Of a DNA stretch of 64,000 bases, positions 47,364 through 56,977 are shown in pieces. Position 1 is the stretch's first letter. Each line of letters opens with the position of its first letter. Below the pieces are notes generated by a model. That model searched no databases. It had not been told where the DNA came from and worked only from the letters and a program-made list of their open reading frames with translations. The stretch lies in assembly GCF_016127315.1 (NCBI RefSeq), contig NZ_CP065997.1, positions 3,224,001 through 3,288,000 of the forward strand, written 5' to 3'. A program made the translations under genes and the position numbers. This DNA is from Achromobacter deleyi (GTDB lineage Bacteria > Pseudomonadota > Gammaproteobacteria > Burkholderiales > Burkholderiaceae_B).

Positions 47364-48170
47364 CTAGCGCGGCAACGACGCCAGCTCGGCGGCCGCGCGC
47401 GAATAGCCGGGTTGCAGCCGCAGCGCCGCCTCGTAGCTGGCGCGGGCGTCGGCCTGGCGACCCAGCCGCCGCAGCAGCATGCCCTGGTTGGTCAGTATCT
47501 GGGCGCTGGGCGGTGTCGCCGCCACCGCCCGTTCATACGCCTTGAGGGCTTGCGCGGTGTGGTCCAGTCCATCGAGCAGGGCGGCTTCCAGGTTCAGGCC
47601 GATGCTCCACTGCGGATAGCGCGTCGTCAGGGCCCGCGTCGTGGCCAGCGCATTGGGCAGGTCGCGCAGTTCGGCCTGGACGCCGGCCTTGTTCACATAG
47701 AACCAGCGATTGTCCGGATTCAGCCGGATCGCCTCGTCGAACCGTTCGAGCGCCGCGGCGGGCTGACCGTTGACGGATTGCAGCTTGCCCAGGAAGTTCC
47801 TGACGTCGGCATTGGCCGGATCGCGCTGCGACAGGGCTTCGGCGATGCGCTGCGCCTGCGCCGGGTCGTTGGCGCGCAGCGCGGCAGAGATCTGCTGGTT
47901 CATCTCCTGCAGCGGCGCCGGCCATTGCTGGATGCGGGCGCGCAAGGCGGCGCTCTCGGCGGCCAGTTCTGCGCGGTAGGCGTTGTCGAATTCCAGCGGC
48001 GCCTGCGCCTGCGCGCGGGCGGCGGCGGGGGCCGTTACAAGCAGCGCGGCCAACAGGCCGCGGATCACGGGCCCGACATGCAGCCGGCGGGCGAACCGGT
48101 CCGCCAGCCATGCCGCGGCGAGCCGCCAGCCGGGCGACAATCGGAAAGGACGATGTGGCGTTGCGATCAT
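47364..48170 (-). CDS. Tetratricopeptide repeat protein, exported
   Basis: 268 residues. A signal/anchor segment (VIRGLLAALLVTAPAAARAQ) is followed by TPR helices from about residue 75, clearest as AALERFDEAIRLNPDNRWFY, ALATTRALTTRYPQWSIGLN, ALKAYERAVAATPPSAQILT and ADARASYEAALRLQPGYSRA. A scaffold for protein contacts; the partner may be the next gene's product. Start uncertain (48170 or 48224). Confidence 0.75.
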   Translation of the reverse strand: MIATPHRPFRLSPGWRLAAAWLADRFARRLHVGPVIRGLLAALLVTAPAAARAQAQAPLEFDNAYRAELAAESAALRARIQQWPAPLQEMNQQISAALRANDPAQAQRIAEALSQRDPANADVRNFLGKLQSVNGQPAAALERFDEAIRLNPDNRWFYVNKAGVQAELRDLPNALATTRALTTRYPQWSIGLNLEAALLDGLDHTAQALKAYERAVAATPPSAQILTNQGMLLRRLGRQADARASYEAALRLQPGYSRAAAELASLPR

Positions 48171-48238
48171 GAGGGGCGGAAGCAGGGGGCCAGGGCCCCC
48201 TACGATATCCCGAAACTGCGCCAACGCTCGCCAGCACG

Positions 48239-48263
48239 GAAAAGCCCGGCATCATCGCCGGGC
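48239..48263 (-). terminator. Terminator of the fasciclin gene
   Basis: On the minus strand GCCCGGC / GCCGGGC (48257-48263 pairing with 48244-48250) around a 6-base loop, followed by TTTTCC. Confidence 0.75.
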
Positions 48264-48318
48264 CGTTCCGTATCCCCCGAAGCCCTGGCCTCGCGGCCCG
48301 GCAGGCGGGGCGAAGGGC

Positions 48319-48864
48319 TTACTTGGGCATGAGCACGCTGTCGACCACATGGATCACGCCGTTGGACTGGTAGACGTCGTAGGTGCTGATGTTGGCGACG
48401 CCGCCTTTCTCGTCCTTGACGATGAGGTTGTGCTTGCCGTTCATCATCACCCACAGCTTGCCGCCGCTGGCGGTGGTCAGCTCGGTGACGCCGACCTTCC
48501 TGGCCTTGGCGGCCAGCGCGTCGAAGTCCAGCTTGCCGGGGACCACGTGGTACGTCAGGATCTTGGTCAGGGTGGCCTTGTTCTCGGGCTTGACCAGGGT
48601 GTCGACCGTGCCCGCCGGCAGCTTGGCGAAGGCGGCGTTGGTGGGCGCGAACACCGTGAACGGACCCTTGCCCTGCAGCGTGTCCACCAGACCGGCGGCC
48701 TTGACCGCGGCCACCAGGGTGGTGTGGTCGGCGGAGTTGACCGCGTTGGCGACGATGGTCTTGCCGGGCATCATCGGTTGGCCGCCGACCATGACATCGG
48801 CGGCATAGGTGGGCGACAGGGTCAGGGCGGAGCAGGCGATGGCAATCGAAGCTAGCAATTTCAT
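48319..48864 (-). CDS. Fasciclin (FAS1) domain secreted protein
   Basis: 181 residues. Signal peptide MKLLASIAIACSALTLSPTY ending before AADV, then one FAS1 domain: NAVNSADHTTLVAAVKAAGL, KGPFTVFAPTNAAFAKLPAG, LTYHVVPGKLD, then the C-terminal SNGVIHVVDSVLMPK. AAGGAG lies 6 bases before the ATG. Probably periplasmic, with a cell-surface or adhesion-like role as in other FAS1 proteins. Confidence 0.93.
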   Translation of the reverse strand: MKLLASIAIACSALTLSPTYAADVMVGGQPMMPGKTIVANAVNSADHTTLVAAVKAAGLVDTLQGKGPFTVFAPTNAAFAKLPAGTVDTLVKPENKATLTKILTYHVVPGKLDFDALAAKARKVGVTELTTASGGKLWVMMNGKHNLIVKDEKGGVANISTYDVYQSNGVIHVVDSVLMPK

Positions 48865-49208
48865 GACGATCTCCTTTTTGGTTGGCCGTCGCTAGCAGAT
48901 ACGGGGCTGCCCGCCGTCTGGATGCATCCGATGACCTGGAGCAAACCCTAGGTCGGCGCGATCGCCCGGCGCCGGCGTGCGCGGGCCCGATGCCCGGATT
49001 GCCAGGATCACTACAATGGGAGGACCGGTACCCGACCGGGACGTCACCCCGCCGGGCATCGGTAAACACGCCTTTCGGGCGCTTGTTCGCAACGTAGTTC
49101 CGGCCGCGGACGGGTAGCATCCGAGAGAGTGATTGCCAGGCCGCGCACCGGCGCGCGGCGCTGCCGCGAATCACGCGATTCGCTATTTTCCGGAGGATAA
49201 GAACAAAC
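48865..49208. other. Divergent intergenic region, fasciclin / tpm
   Basis: 344 bases without a supported gene. It holds the two ribosome sites at its ends. The open frames here are short and read as shadows. No clear promoter hexamers, operator or RNA gene were found. Confidence 0.5.
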
Positions 49209-49868
49209 ATGGACGCGGAATTCTGGTTGGAACGCTGGCGCGACGGGCGCACGCACTTTCATCAAACACGAGTGACGCCGCTGCTGCAGAAATACTGGCC
49301 GACACTCTCGGTGCCCGCGGGCGGCAAGGTACTGGTGCCGCTGTGCGGCAAATCCCTCGACATGGTCTGGCTGGCGGCGCAAGGCTTCCAGGTGCTGGGC
49401 GTGGAACTGTCGCAACTGGCGGTCGAGCAGTTCTTCGTCGAGAACGAGCTCAAGCCGGTGGTCCAGGAAAGCGCCTATGGCAGGCACTACGTGGCGGGCA
49501 ACATCGAGATCATCTGCGGCGACATCTTCAAGCTGGATGCGCCGCTGTTGTCGCACTGCGTCGGCGCGTATGACCGCGCGGCGCTGGTTGCCCTGCCGGT
49601 GGAGATGCGCGGCGAGTACGTGCGCCATGTCTACGGGCAACTGTCGCCCGGCTATCGCGGCCTGCTGATCACGCTGGACTATCCGCAGGAAGAGATGGAC
49701 GGGCCGCCGTTCGCGGTGGTGGACGCCGAGATGCGCGCGCTGTTCAGCGGCGTCTCGCCAGCGGTCATCATCGACCGCCGCGACATCCTGACCAAGGAAC
49801 CCAAGTTCGCCGAGCGCGGCGTGAGCCGGCTCGACACGGTCGTCTACCGGCTGGGCGTGCAGGCCTGA
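49209..49868 (+). CDS. tpm: Thiopurine S-methyltransferase
   Basis: A 219-residue SAM-dependent methyltransferase of the TPMT family, acting on thiopurines and, in bacteria, on selenium/tellurium oxyanions. [19 protein letters not shown] is the family N terminus; [20 protein letters not shown] and [15 protein letters not shown] form the SAM pocket, and [11 protein letters not shown] follows. CGGAGGA precedes the ATG. Confidence 0.95.
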   Translation: MDAEFWLERWRDGRTHFHQTRVTPLLQKYWPTLSVPAGGKVLVPLCGKSLDMVWLAAQGFQVLGVELSQLAVEQFFVENELKPVVQESAYGRHYVAGNIEIICGDIFKLDAPLLSHCVGAYDRAALVALPVEMRGEYVRHVYGQLSPGYRGLLITLDYPQEEMDGPPFAVVDAEMRALFSGVSPAVIIDRRDILTKEPKFAERGVSRLDTVVYRLGVQA

Positions 49869-49947
49869 GGCTGGCTGGGGCGGCGCGTCGATGCCGCCCG
49901 CCCGGGCCTGGCGACCTGCCGCCAGGCTTCGCGCCAGGGACGCCGGT

Positions 49948-50547
49948 TCAGAAGAACCAGCCGCCGCGGGTCAGGTCCTTTTCGCAGCTCTTGTACTGGC
50001 TGGCGAATTTGTCGGCGCGCGCCTGCACTTTCTTCGACACCGTCTTGAGCCACGCCTTGCGGTCATAGCTGCGGTTGCGGTAGCCGGTCCAGCCCTCGTG
50101 GTAGTTCAGGTACTGGCCGTAGGCGTCCGACTTGGAGATGCCGTTCAGGCGCTGGCTCTTGTTCATGTACCAGCCCATGAAGTCCAGCGCGTCGGCGAAG
50201 TTGTCGCGGCTGGAGCCCCAACCGCCGGCATCCTTCTTGTAGTCGTCCCAGGTCTCGTCCTTGGCCTGCGCGTAGCCGTAGGCGGAACTGACGCGGCCCC
50301 ACGGGATGATGCCCAGGAAGTAATAGCGCGGCGGCACCGCGTCCTGCTTGAAGCTGGACTCCTGGTACATCATCGCCATCGGCACCTGCACCGGGGCGCC
50401 CCATTTCTTCTGCACCTTGAGCGCGGCATCGTGCCAGTCCGGCTTCTCGCGGAAGATGGCGCAGATGTTCTCCGGATTCGAGGGCGGGGCGGTGGCGCAG
50501 CCGGCAAGCGCGGCCAGCAGCGGCAGCGGCATCAAGAGCCGTGTCAT
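49948..50547 (-). CDS. SLT-domain (transglycosylase-like) lipoprotein
   Basis: 199 residues. The lipobox LAALAGC sets the lipidated Cys at about residue 17. A lysozyme-like SLT domain includes PVQVPMAMMYQESSFKQDAV with the catalytic-type Glu, SSAYGYAQAKDETWDDYKKD and YLNYHEGWTGYRNRSYDRKA. Likely a membrane-anchored murein lytic enzyme. Confidence 0.88.
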   Translation of the reverse strand: MTRLLMPLPLLAALAGCATAPPSNPENICAIFREKPDWHDAALKVQKKWGAPVQVPMAMMYQESSFKQDAVPPRYYFLGIIPWGRVSSAYGYAQAKDETWDDYKKDAGGWGSSRDNFADALDFMGWYMNKSQRLNGISKSDAYGQYLNYHEGWTGYRNRSYDRKAWLKTVSKKVQARADKFASQYKSCEKDLTRGGWFF

Positions 50548-50717
50548 TGGCGGTCTTCTCCTGGTGCCGGCGGCGCGGCGGTTACGTCTTGTTTGTCACG
50601 GTTTGCAGTGATTGTATGAAAACGTATCGGTGGAAAAGTTCCGCCCCCGATTTTTTTATCGCGCCGGGCGGGGCAGGGGGAATTCCAGAGGCCGTTTGCC
50701 GCGTTGCCGCCACCAAT

Positions 50718-50747
50718 GAAAACGGCCCCGGATCGCTCCGGGGCCGT
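50718..50747 (-). terminator. Terminator of acnB
   Basis: Perfect 11-bp stem ACGGCCCCGGA / TCCGGGGCCGT (50722-50732, 50737-50747) with loop TCGC; on the minus strand TTTTC follows. Confidence 0.82.
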
Positions 50748-50774
50748 GTTACAGGCGTGCCTGCGTGGCGAGGA

Positions 50775-53366
50775 TTACACCTCGATCACGTCCGCCACGT
50801 CCTTGTAGTCGGCGATCTTGTCGAAGTTCAGGTACTGGTAGATCTGGTCGCTGCTCTTGTTGATGACGCCCATGTCGGCCATGTACTCGTCCTTGGTCGG
50901 GATGCGGCCCAGCTTCGAGCAGATCGCGGCCAGTTCGGCCGAACCCAGGTACACGTTGGTGTTCTTGCCCAGGCGGTTCGGGAAGTTGCGGGTGCTGGTG
51001 GACATCACCGTCGCGCCTTCACGGACCTGCGCCTGGTTGCCCATGCACAGCGAGCAGCCCGGCATTTCGGTGCGGGCGCCGGCCGTGCCGAACACGCCGT
51101 AGTGGCCTTCCTCGGTCAGTTGCGTGGCATCCATCTTGGTGGGCGGGGCCACCCACAGCTTGACCGGGATGTCGCGCTTGCCTTCGAGCAGCTTGGACGC
51201 CGCGCGGAAGTGGCCGATGTTGGTCATGCAGCTGCCGATGAACACTTCGTCGATCTTGGCGCCGGCGACTTCCGACAGCGTCTTGACGTCGTCCGGGTCG
51301 TTCGGGCAGGCCACGATGGGCTCGTGCACGTCGGCCAGGTCGATCTCGATGACGGCGGCGTATTCGGCGTCGGCGTCCGGTTCCAGCAGCTGGGGATTGG
51401 CCAGCCAGGCTTCCATCGCCTTGATGCGGCGGCCCAGCGTGCGCTCGTCTTCGTAGCCGTTGGCGATCATCCACTTGAGCATCACGATGTTGCTGTTGAT
51501 GTACTCGATGATCGGTTCCTTGTTCAGGCGCACCGAGCAGCCGGCGGCCGAACGCTCGGCCGAGGCGTCCGACAGTTCGAAGGCTTGTTCGACCTTCAGG
51601 TCGGGCAGGCCTTCGATTTCGAGGATGCGGCCGGAGAAGATGTTCTTCTTGCCTTGCTTGGCGACCGTCAGCAGGCCGGCCTTGATGGCGTACAGCGGGA
51701 TCGCGTTGACCAGGTCACGCAGGGTGACGCCGGGCTGCAGCTTGCCCTTGAAGCGCACCAGCACCGATTCCGGCATGTCCAGCGGCATCACGCCGGTGGC
51801 GGCGGCGAAGGCGACCAGGCCCGAACCGGCCGGGAACGAGATGCCGATGGGGAAGCGGGTGTGCGAGTCGCCGCCGGTGCCGACGGTGTCGGGCAGCAGC
51901 ATGCGGTTGAGCCACGAGTGGATCACGCCGTCGCCCGGACGCAGCGAGACGCCGCCGCGGGTGCTGATGAACTCGGGCAGCGTGTGGTGCGTCTTGACGT
52001 CCACGGGCTTGGGATAGGCGGCGGTGTGGCAGAACGACTGCATCACCAGGTCGGCCGAGAAGCCCAGGCAGGCCAGGTCCTTGAGCTCGTCGCGGGTCAT
52101 GGGGCCGGTGGTGTCCTGGCTGCCGACCGAGGTCATCTTCGGTTCGCAGTAGGTGCCCGGGCGGATGCCGCGGCCTTCCGGCAGGCCGCAGGCGCGGCCG
52201 ACCATCTTCTGGGCCAGCGAGAAGCCCTTGCCGGTGTCGGCCGGGTCCTTGGGCAGGCGGAACAGCGTCGACGGGGCCAGGCCCAGCGCTTCACGCGCCT
52301 TGGCGGTCAGGCCGCGGCCGATGATCAGCGGAATGCGGCCGCCGGCGCGCACTTCGTCGAACAGCACGTCGGACTTCACTTCGAATTCGGCGATGACTTC
52401 GCCGTTCTTGATGGCCTTGCCGTCATAGGGGCGCAGCTCGACCACGTCGCCCATTTCCATCTGGGAAACGTCGAGTTCGATCGGCAGGGCGCCAGCGTCT
52501 TCCATGGTGTTGTAGAAGATCGGGGCGATCTTGTTGCCCAGGCACACGCCGCCGAAACGCTTGTTCGGCACGAAGGGGATGTCTTCGCCGGTGAACCACA
52601 GCACCGAGTTGGTGGCCGACTTGCGCGAGGAGCCGGTGCCGACCACGTCGCCGACGTAGGCGACCAGGTGGCCCTTGTCCTTGAGCGACTCGATGAACTT
52701 GACCGGGCCGCGCTTGCCGTCTTCTTCCGGTTCGAACGCGGCGCCGTCGCGCTTGTTCTTGAGCATCGCCAGGGCGTGCATCGGGATGTCGGGGCGGGTG
52801 GTGGCGTCCGGGGCCGGCGACAGGTCGTCGGTGTTGGTTTCGCCAGGCACCTTGAAGACCGTGATGGTCAGGCTCTCGGGCAGTTCCGGGCGGCTGGTGA
52901 ACCATTCGGCGTCGGCCCAGCTCTGCATCACGGACTTGGCGTTGGCATTGCCCTTGTCGGCCTTTTCCTTGACGTCATGGAAGGCGTCGAACATCAGCAG
53001 GGTCTTTTTCAGGGCGTCGGCGGCGATCGTGCCGATTTCCTTGTCGTCGAGCAGTTGGACCAGCGGGCCAATGTTGTAGCCGCCCAGCATGGTGCCGAGC
53101 AGTTCAGTCGCCTTGGCGCGGCTGATCAGGGCACAAGCTTCGGTGCCCAGGGCCACGGCGGCCAGATACGAGGCCTTGACCTTGGCGGCATCATCCACGC
53201 CGGCCGGAACACGGTGGGTCAGCAGTTCGACCAGATTCTGCTCTTCGCCCGCGGGCGGGTTCTTCAGCAGTTCGATCAGTTCAGCGGTTTGTTTTGCCGT
53301 CAGGGGCAGCGGGGGAATCCCCAGAGCCGCGCGTTCGGCAACGTGTTGGCGGTAAGTATCCAGCAT
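50775..53366 (-). CDS. acnB: Aconitate hydratase B / 2-methylisocitrate dehydratase
   Basis: An 863-residue [4Fe-4S] enzyme of the TCA cycle isomerising citrate and isocitrate. The N-terminal HEAT-like domain begins [20 protein letters not shown]; then the swivel domain ([20 protein letters not shown]) and the catalytic core. Cluster cysteines are in [10 protein letters not shown] and [11 protein letters not shown]; substrate-binding residues are in [13 protein letters not shown]. AcnB can also act as an mRNA-binding iron sensor. A perfect palindrome lies upstream. Confidence 0.98.
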   Translation of the reverse strand: MLDTYRQHVAERAALGIPPLPLTAKQTAELIELLKNPPAGEEQNLVELLTHRVPAGVDDAAKVKASYLAAVALGTEACALISRAKATELLGTMLGGYNIGPLVQLLDDKEIGTIAADALKKTLLMFDAFHDVKEKADKGNANAKSVMQSWADAEWFTSRPELPESLTITVFKVPGETNTDDLSPAPDATTRPDIPMHALAMLKNKRDGAAFEPEEDGKRGPVKFIESLKDKGHLVAYVGDVVGTGSSRKSATNSVLWFTGEDIPFVPNKRFGGVCLGNKIAPIFYNTMEDAGALPIELDVSQMEMGDVVELRPYDGKAIKNGEVIAEFEVKSDVLFDEVRAGGRIPLIIGRGLTAKAREALGLAPSTLFRLPKDPADTGKGFSLAQKMVGRACGLPEGRGIRPGTYCEPKMTSVGSQDTTGPMTRDELKDLACLGFSADLVMQSFCHTAAYPKPVDVKTHHTLPEFISTRGGVSLRPGDGVIHSWLNRMLLPDTVGTGGDSHTRFPIGISFPAGSGLVAFAAATGVMPLDMPESVLVRFKGKLQPGVTLRDLVNAIPLYAIKAGLLTVAKQGKKNIFSGRILEIEGLPDLKVEQAFELSDASAERSAAGCSVRLNKEPIIEYINSNIVMLKWMIANGYEDERTLGRRIKAMEAWLANPQLLEPDADAEYAAVIEIDLADVHEPIVACPNDPDDVKTLSEVAGAKIDEVFIGSCMTNIGHFRAASKLLEGKRDIPVKLWVAPPTKMDATQLTEEGHYGVFGTAGARTEMPGCSLCMGNQAQVREGATVMSTSTRNFPNRLGKNTNVYLGSAELAAICSKLGRIPTKDEYMADMGVINKSSDQIYQYLNFDKIADYKDVADVIEV

Positions 53367-53413
53367 GTTGAGGCCTGCTTAAAGTCGGGTTGGAAGAAGG
53401 GTTGTCGCCAGAA

Positions 53414-53442
53414 TTGTAGAGGGAAGAGGGGGGCGCTAGCAA
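53414..53442 (-). promoter_or_regulatory. Sigma-70-type promoter of acnB
   Basis: On the minus strand TTGCTA (53442-53437), about 18 bases, TACAAT (53419-53414). It lies about 50 bases before the start codon and directly downstream of the palindrome. Confidence 0.5.
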
Positions 53443-53444
53443 AT

Positions 53445-53465
53445 GTCTTATATCTTATATAAGAC
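53445..53465. promoter_or_regulatory. Perfect palindrome GTCTTATAT-ctt-ATATAAGAC upstream of acnB
   Basis: 9-bp arms with a 3-base spacer, immediately upstream of the predicted -35 of acnB and strikingly AT-rich in a GC-rich region. Its form (TCTTATA ... TATAAGA) resembles GntR/FadR-type sites. The remaining bases up to 53678 hold no supported gene. Confidence 0.65.
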
Positions 53466-53678
53466 TTGAGTCGATAGGCGTTGTCTGCGGGCCACGCCGG
53501 GGCGCCGCCGGGCGTGGAATGGGGCGGTCTTGTGGGGGTGAAAACGGGGTCGATTCGGTGGCCGGCACCCCGGCGCGAGGAGGCGGAGGACGCTGCGACA
53601 GGCTCCGCGCCCGCGTTCGGGCAGAAGGAGCCTGTGGTGAAGCCGTGAGGACTGCCGGGCGGGCGCCCGGCGGAGAGA

Positions 53679-54578
53679 TCAGTTGGCCTTGGCGTCGTAC
53701 ACCACGCCCACGCGGGCGAAGTTCGCGCCGTACTGCTTGACGTCCAGCTGGAACGGGGCGCTCTCGCCCGGCTTCAGCTTGGGCAGGCGCAGCTCCGAAT
53801 AGCGCGCGCCGGTCAGCTTGTCCTGCGCGTCATAGAGGCTGACCCAGACCTTCACGTTGTCGATTTCGGCGCTGTCGTTGTTGCGCACCCGGCCATGCAC
53901 CGTGACGTACTTGTAGCGGTAGCGGTAGGTGAAATTCAGCGTGCCGGTGCCGATGCCGGCCTCGGTGTTCTCGACGCTGATGTCCAGCGCCGGCCGGGTG
54001 CCGGGCAGGGCCGCGCGCTTGGCCGGTTTCCAGTCGGTCTTGACCTCGGAAAAGCGCTCGAAGTTCTCGCCGTTCAGCAGCACCGGAATGCGCTCGCCGG
54101 GGTACAGCATGGCCGGCAGCGACCATTCCTGGCGCAGCCGCAGGGCGCGCGAGCCATCGAACACCGAGATCTCCATGCCCGGCGACAGCGCCACGTACTT
54201 GTCGCTGCGGTTGACCACCTCGGCCAGCAGCAGCGGGCGCTCGATCTCGTCCAGCAGGCGGCGCGGGGCCGACAAGGTCAGCGAGGCCGGGTCGAACAGG
54301 GCGAAGTCCGGGTCCAGCAATTCGGCCGTGGTCAGCCGCACCTGGTCGATGATGCGCGGGTTGGCGGGGCTGACGCGCACGATGCGGCTGGCGGGGCCTT
54401 CGGGCGCCGGCGCCGCGGCGGCAGGCGCCGGCGCGGCCTGGGCCGCCTTGGGCGCGTCCCGGGGCAGCAGGCCGTTGTACTTGGCCAGGGCGTAGCCGCC
54501 AGCGGCGAGGATGATCAGCACCAGCCCGGCCCGGGCGGGCCGCGACAGGGGCCGCGCGGGGGAACGGTCAGCCTTCAC
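53679..54578 (-). CDS. Hypothetical membrane-anchored protein
   Basis: 299 residues. Basic N terminus, one TM segment (about 17-33, GLVLIILAAGGYALAKYNGL), an Ala/Pro linker, then a ~230-residue extracytoplasmic beta-rich region. The C-terminal part (VHGRVRNNDSAEIDNVKVWV, then LKPGESAPFQLDV) resembles FxLYD-type immunoglobulin-like domains. It overlaps the end of the zinc-ribbon gene by 11 bases, so the two act as a unit. Function unknown. Confidence 0.7.
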   Translation of the reverse strand: MKADRSPARPLSRPARAGLVLIILAAGGYALAKYNGLLPRDAPKAAQAAPAPAAAAPAPEGPASRIVRVSPANPRIIDQVRLTTAELLDPDFALFDPASLTLSAPRRLLDEIERPLLLAEVVNRSDKYVALSPGMEISVFDGSRALRLRQEWSLPAMLYPGERIPVLLNGENFERFSEVKTDWKPAKRAALPGTRPALDISVENTEAGIGTGTLNFTYRYRYKYVTVHGRVRNNDSAEIDNVKVWVSLYDAQDKLTGARYSELRLPKLKPGESAPFQLDVKQYGANFARVGVVYDAKAN

Positions 54579-55452
54579 TTTGCACCATGTAATCGTAGGA
54601 GCCGACCTTGCCTTCGGCCAGCATGTCGCAGCGCACGTCGAACGAGGTCAGCGCGCCGGGGGCGAGCGGACTGGCCGAGCCGTAGCCGTTGCCGGTGCCG
54701 ATCAGCTTGCCGTCCTCGCCGTACAGCATCACCGTCACCTGGGTGCTGCTGGCGGCGACCGCGCCCTTGTTGCGCAGCAGGCCGACCAGGCGGTAGGCGC
54801 CATCGTTGCGCACCAGCTGCACCTTGTCGGCGGCGACATCGCGGGCGCTGCTGTTCGCCAGCGACGGCGTGGCCGGCTTCAGCACGTAGCGGCTGTAGGC
54901 GGTGTCGGGCAGGGAGATCGTCACCGGGGTGTATTCGCCGGGCAGCAGCGTGCGCGCCATCGGCGAGCCCGAGGTGGACGACAGTGTCAGTTCGCCCTGG
55001 TAGAACGTGGCGGTGACGCGCGGCGCATCGATCTTCTTGCCGGTCTCGTTGCGCATCAGCATCACCAGCTGGTTGCGGCCGCGCGCGCGCACTTCCTGCA
55101 CGTCCGTCAGCTTGACCAGCGTGGCGTCGATGGGCGGCGGAGCGGCGCGCGAGGGTGAGCGGGTCGACGAACCGCTATTGAACAGCGTGGCGGTGAGCGG
55201 CACCAGGATCGCGGCCAGCACCACCAGCACGATGGCGATGATCGCGCCCGGCTGCAATTTGGCGGCGGGCGCCGGCTGCTGCATGCCGCGCAGGATCTTC
55301 TCCAGGCGCTGGGCGACATTGTCCTCGACCAGGGTGACGGCGTGGCAATGGCTGCACTGGTATTCGTTGGTATCCAGCTTGGTGAACTGCGCGCTGCCGC
55401 AAGTCGAGCAGGTCAACGTCACTGTATTGATCGTGGTCTGTTGGGGTGTCAT
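54568..55452 (-). CDS. Zinc-ribbon membrane protein with FxLYD-like extracytoplasmic domains
   Basis: 294 residues. The N-terminal cytoplasmic zinc ribbon has CSTCGSAQF and CSHCHAVTL (two CxxC pairs, residues ~15-37). One TM segment (about 72-92, AIIAIVLVVLAAILVPLTAT) follows, then two tandem beta-domains of which the second has RLVGLLRNKGAVAASSTQV. Start at 55452. Same architecture class as the next gene, probably related by duplication of the extracytoplasmic part. Function unknown. Confidence 0.72.
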   Translation of the reverse strand: MTPQQTTINTVTLTCSTCGSAQFTKLDTNEYQCSHCHAVTLVEDNVAQRLEKILRGMQQPAPAAKLQPGAIIAIVLVVLAAILVPLTATLFNSGSSTRSPSRAAPPPIDATLVKLTDVQEVRARGRNQLVMLMRNETGKKIDAPRVTATFYQGELTLSSTSGSPMARTLLPGEYTPVTISLPDTAYSRYVLKPATPSLANSSARDVAADKVQLVRNDGAYRLVGLLRNKGAVAASSTQVTVMLYGEDGKLIGTGNGYGSASPLAPGALTSFDVRCDMLAEGKVGSYDYMVQSEG

Positions 55453-55740
55453 GCGAGAGGGCGGGCGCGCCGCGTCCGGGGCGGCGCCGGGATGGCGCGG
55501 CCGGGCCGGGCGTGGCTGGCTTACTGGGCGGCAAGGATAGCGGCGGCGCGCCGGCGGCGGGGTGCATGAGCGCATCTGATTATTACGAAATGTATGCGAA
55601 GGCCCGCGAGCGCGCGGGGCCCGGTGCTATGATCGCCGGCGTTCCAAGCCCCTTGAATACGCCGTTCCCCAGTCGTTCCGCTCCTGGCCGCGATCCCTCG
55701 CGGCGGGGCCGAGCCGAGGCAGGTCAGGCTCCGTCCCAGC

Positions 55741-56505
55741 ATGAGCATTTTCCAACACGTGTTGTTCCTCGCCTGTGTGGCGCTGGCGACCTATGCCCAG
55801 ACCATGACGGGGTTCGCCTTCGGCCTGGTGCTGCTGGGGCTGTCCGGCGTGTTCCAGCTGGCATCCGTGTCCGAAGTGGCCAACGTGGTCAGCGTACTGT
55901 CCCTGGTCAACGCCGTGGTCACGCTGGCGCGGGCCAAGCCGCAGGTCAATTGGCGCCTGATGACGCCGGCGCTGGTCAGCAGCCTGGCCGGCGTGACGGT
56001 GGGAGTGGTGGCGCTGGCCTGGATCAGCGGCGCCATGGCGGTGCTGCTGCAATTGCTGCTGGGCCTGACCATCCTGGCTTGCGCCGTGCTGCTGGTGGCG
56101 CGCACCCACCCCCTTGAGCGCCTGTCGTCGCGCGCCTCGTTCGTGCTGTTCGGCGGGGTCTCGGGCGTGCTGGGCGGCTTGTTCTCCAGCGCCGGCCCGC
56201 CCATGGTCTATCACCTGTATCGCCAGCCCCTGCCGCTGGCATCCATCCGCAACAGCCTGCTGGTGCTGTTTTCACTGAACGCGGTCGTGCGCCTGGCGCT
56301 GGTGACGGGGCAGGGCACGTTCATGGCCACGTCGTTCTGGTTGAGCCTGCAGGCCTTGCCGGTCGTGATCGGGGTGACCTGGGTCGCGCGCCGCTACGCC
56401 ACCGCCGGGTCGATGAAGACCGTCAAGCGGATGGTGTTCGTGTTGCTGCTGGCGGCCGGGCTCGGCCTGATCGTGCCGGCGTCCCGGCTCCTCGCGGCTG
56501 GGTAG
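55741..56505 (+). CDS. TauE/SafE-family membrane permease
   Basis: A 254-residue protein with about eight TM segments of the sulfite/organosulfonate exporter superfamily. QTMTGFAFGLVLLGLSGVFQ is the N-terminal motif, and GGVSGVLGGLFSSAGPPMVY is the second-repeat GG...G.PP motif. Substrate unknown. Alone on the plus strand; the 288 bases before it show no other gene. Confidence 0.88.
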   Translation: MSIFQHVLFLACVALATYAQTMTGFAFGLVLLGLSGVFQLASVSEVANVVSVLSLVNAVVTLARAKPQVNWRLMTPALVSSLAGVTVGVVALAWISGAMAVLLQLLLGLTILACAVLLVARTHPLERLSSRASFVLFGGVSGVLGGLFSSAGPPMVYHLYRQPLPLASIRNSLLVLFSLNAVVRLALVTGQGTFMATSFWLSLQALPVVIGVTWVARRYATAGSMKTVKRMVFVLLLAAGLGLIVPASRLLAAG

Positions 56506-56536
56506 CCGCGAGGGATGGCCCGGGCCTTGCCGGGGC

Positions 56537-56977
56537 TCAGCCGTGTTCGCCGGAGATGTACCGTTCGAGTTCGGTGATGATGAATTTCTGCTCGCTCATG
56601 ACGTCCTTGACCAGGTCGCCGATGGACACCAGGCCGACCAGCTTCTTGTCCTGGATGACGGGCAGGTGGCGGAAGTGGCGTTCGGTCATCAGCGCCATGC
56701 AGTGCTCGCGGGTGTCTTCCGGGCGCACGTAGAAGACCGAATCGGTCATGATCTCGCGGACCTTGGTGGTGCGCGAGGAGCGATCCTGCAGCACGATCTT
56801 GCGGGCGTAGTCGCGCTCGGTGAGCATGCCCAGCACCTCGTCGCCGTCTGCCACCACCACGGCGCCGATACTGCGTTCGGCCATGGTCTTGATGGCGTCG
56901 TACACGGACGAGTCCGGCGTGACGGTCACGACGGGCGGGTTGGCCTTTTCCCTGAGAATCTCAGCAACTTTCTTCAC
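56537..56977 (-). CDS. CBS-domain-pair protein
   Basis: A 146-residue tandem CBS module that binds adenine nucleotides. First CBS includes SVYDAIKTMAERSIGAVVVA and GMLTERDYARKIV; second includes EHCMALMTERHFRHLPVIQD and GLVSIGDLVKDVM. The start is set at the GTG at 56977, because GGGAG lies exactly 6 bases upstream; an open TTG frame to 57001 would place the ribosome site inside the gene. Its 5' end overlaps the 3' end of the toxin-like gene. Confidence 0.88.
   Translation of the reverse strand: MKKVAEILREKANPPVVTVTPDSSVYDAIKTMAERSIGAVVVADGDEVLGMLTERDYARKIVLQDRSSRTTKVREIMTDSVFYVRPEDTREHCMALMTERHFRHLPVIQDKKLVGLVSIGDLVKDVMSEQKFIITELERYISGEHG

Noticed and set aside
50541..53462. A 973-codon plus-strand open frame opposite acnB
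   Set aside because: Mirror of acnB codons; no ribosome site, no domain, biased composition.
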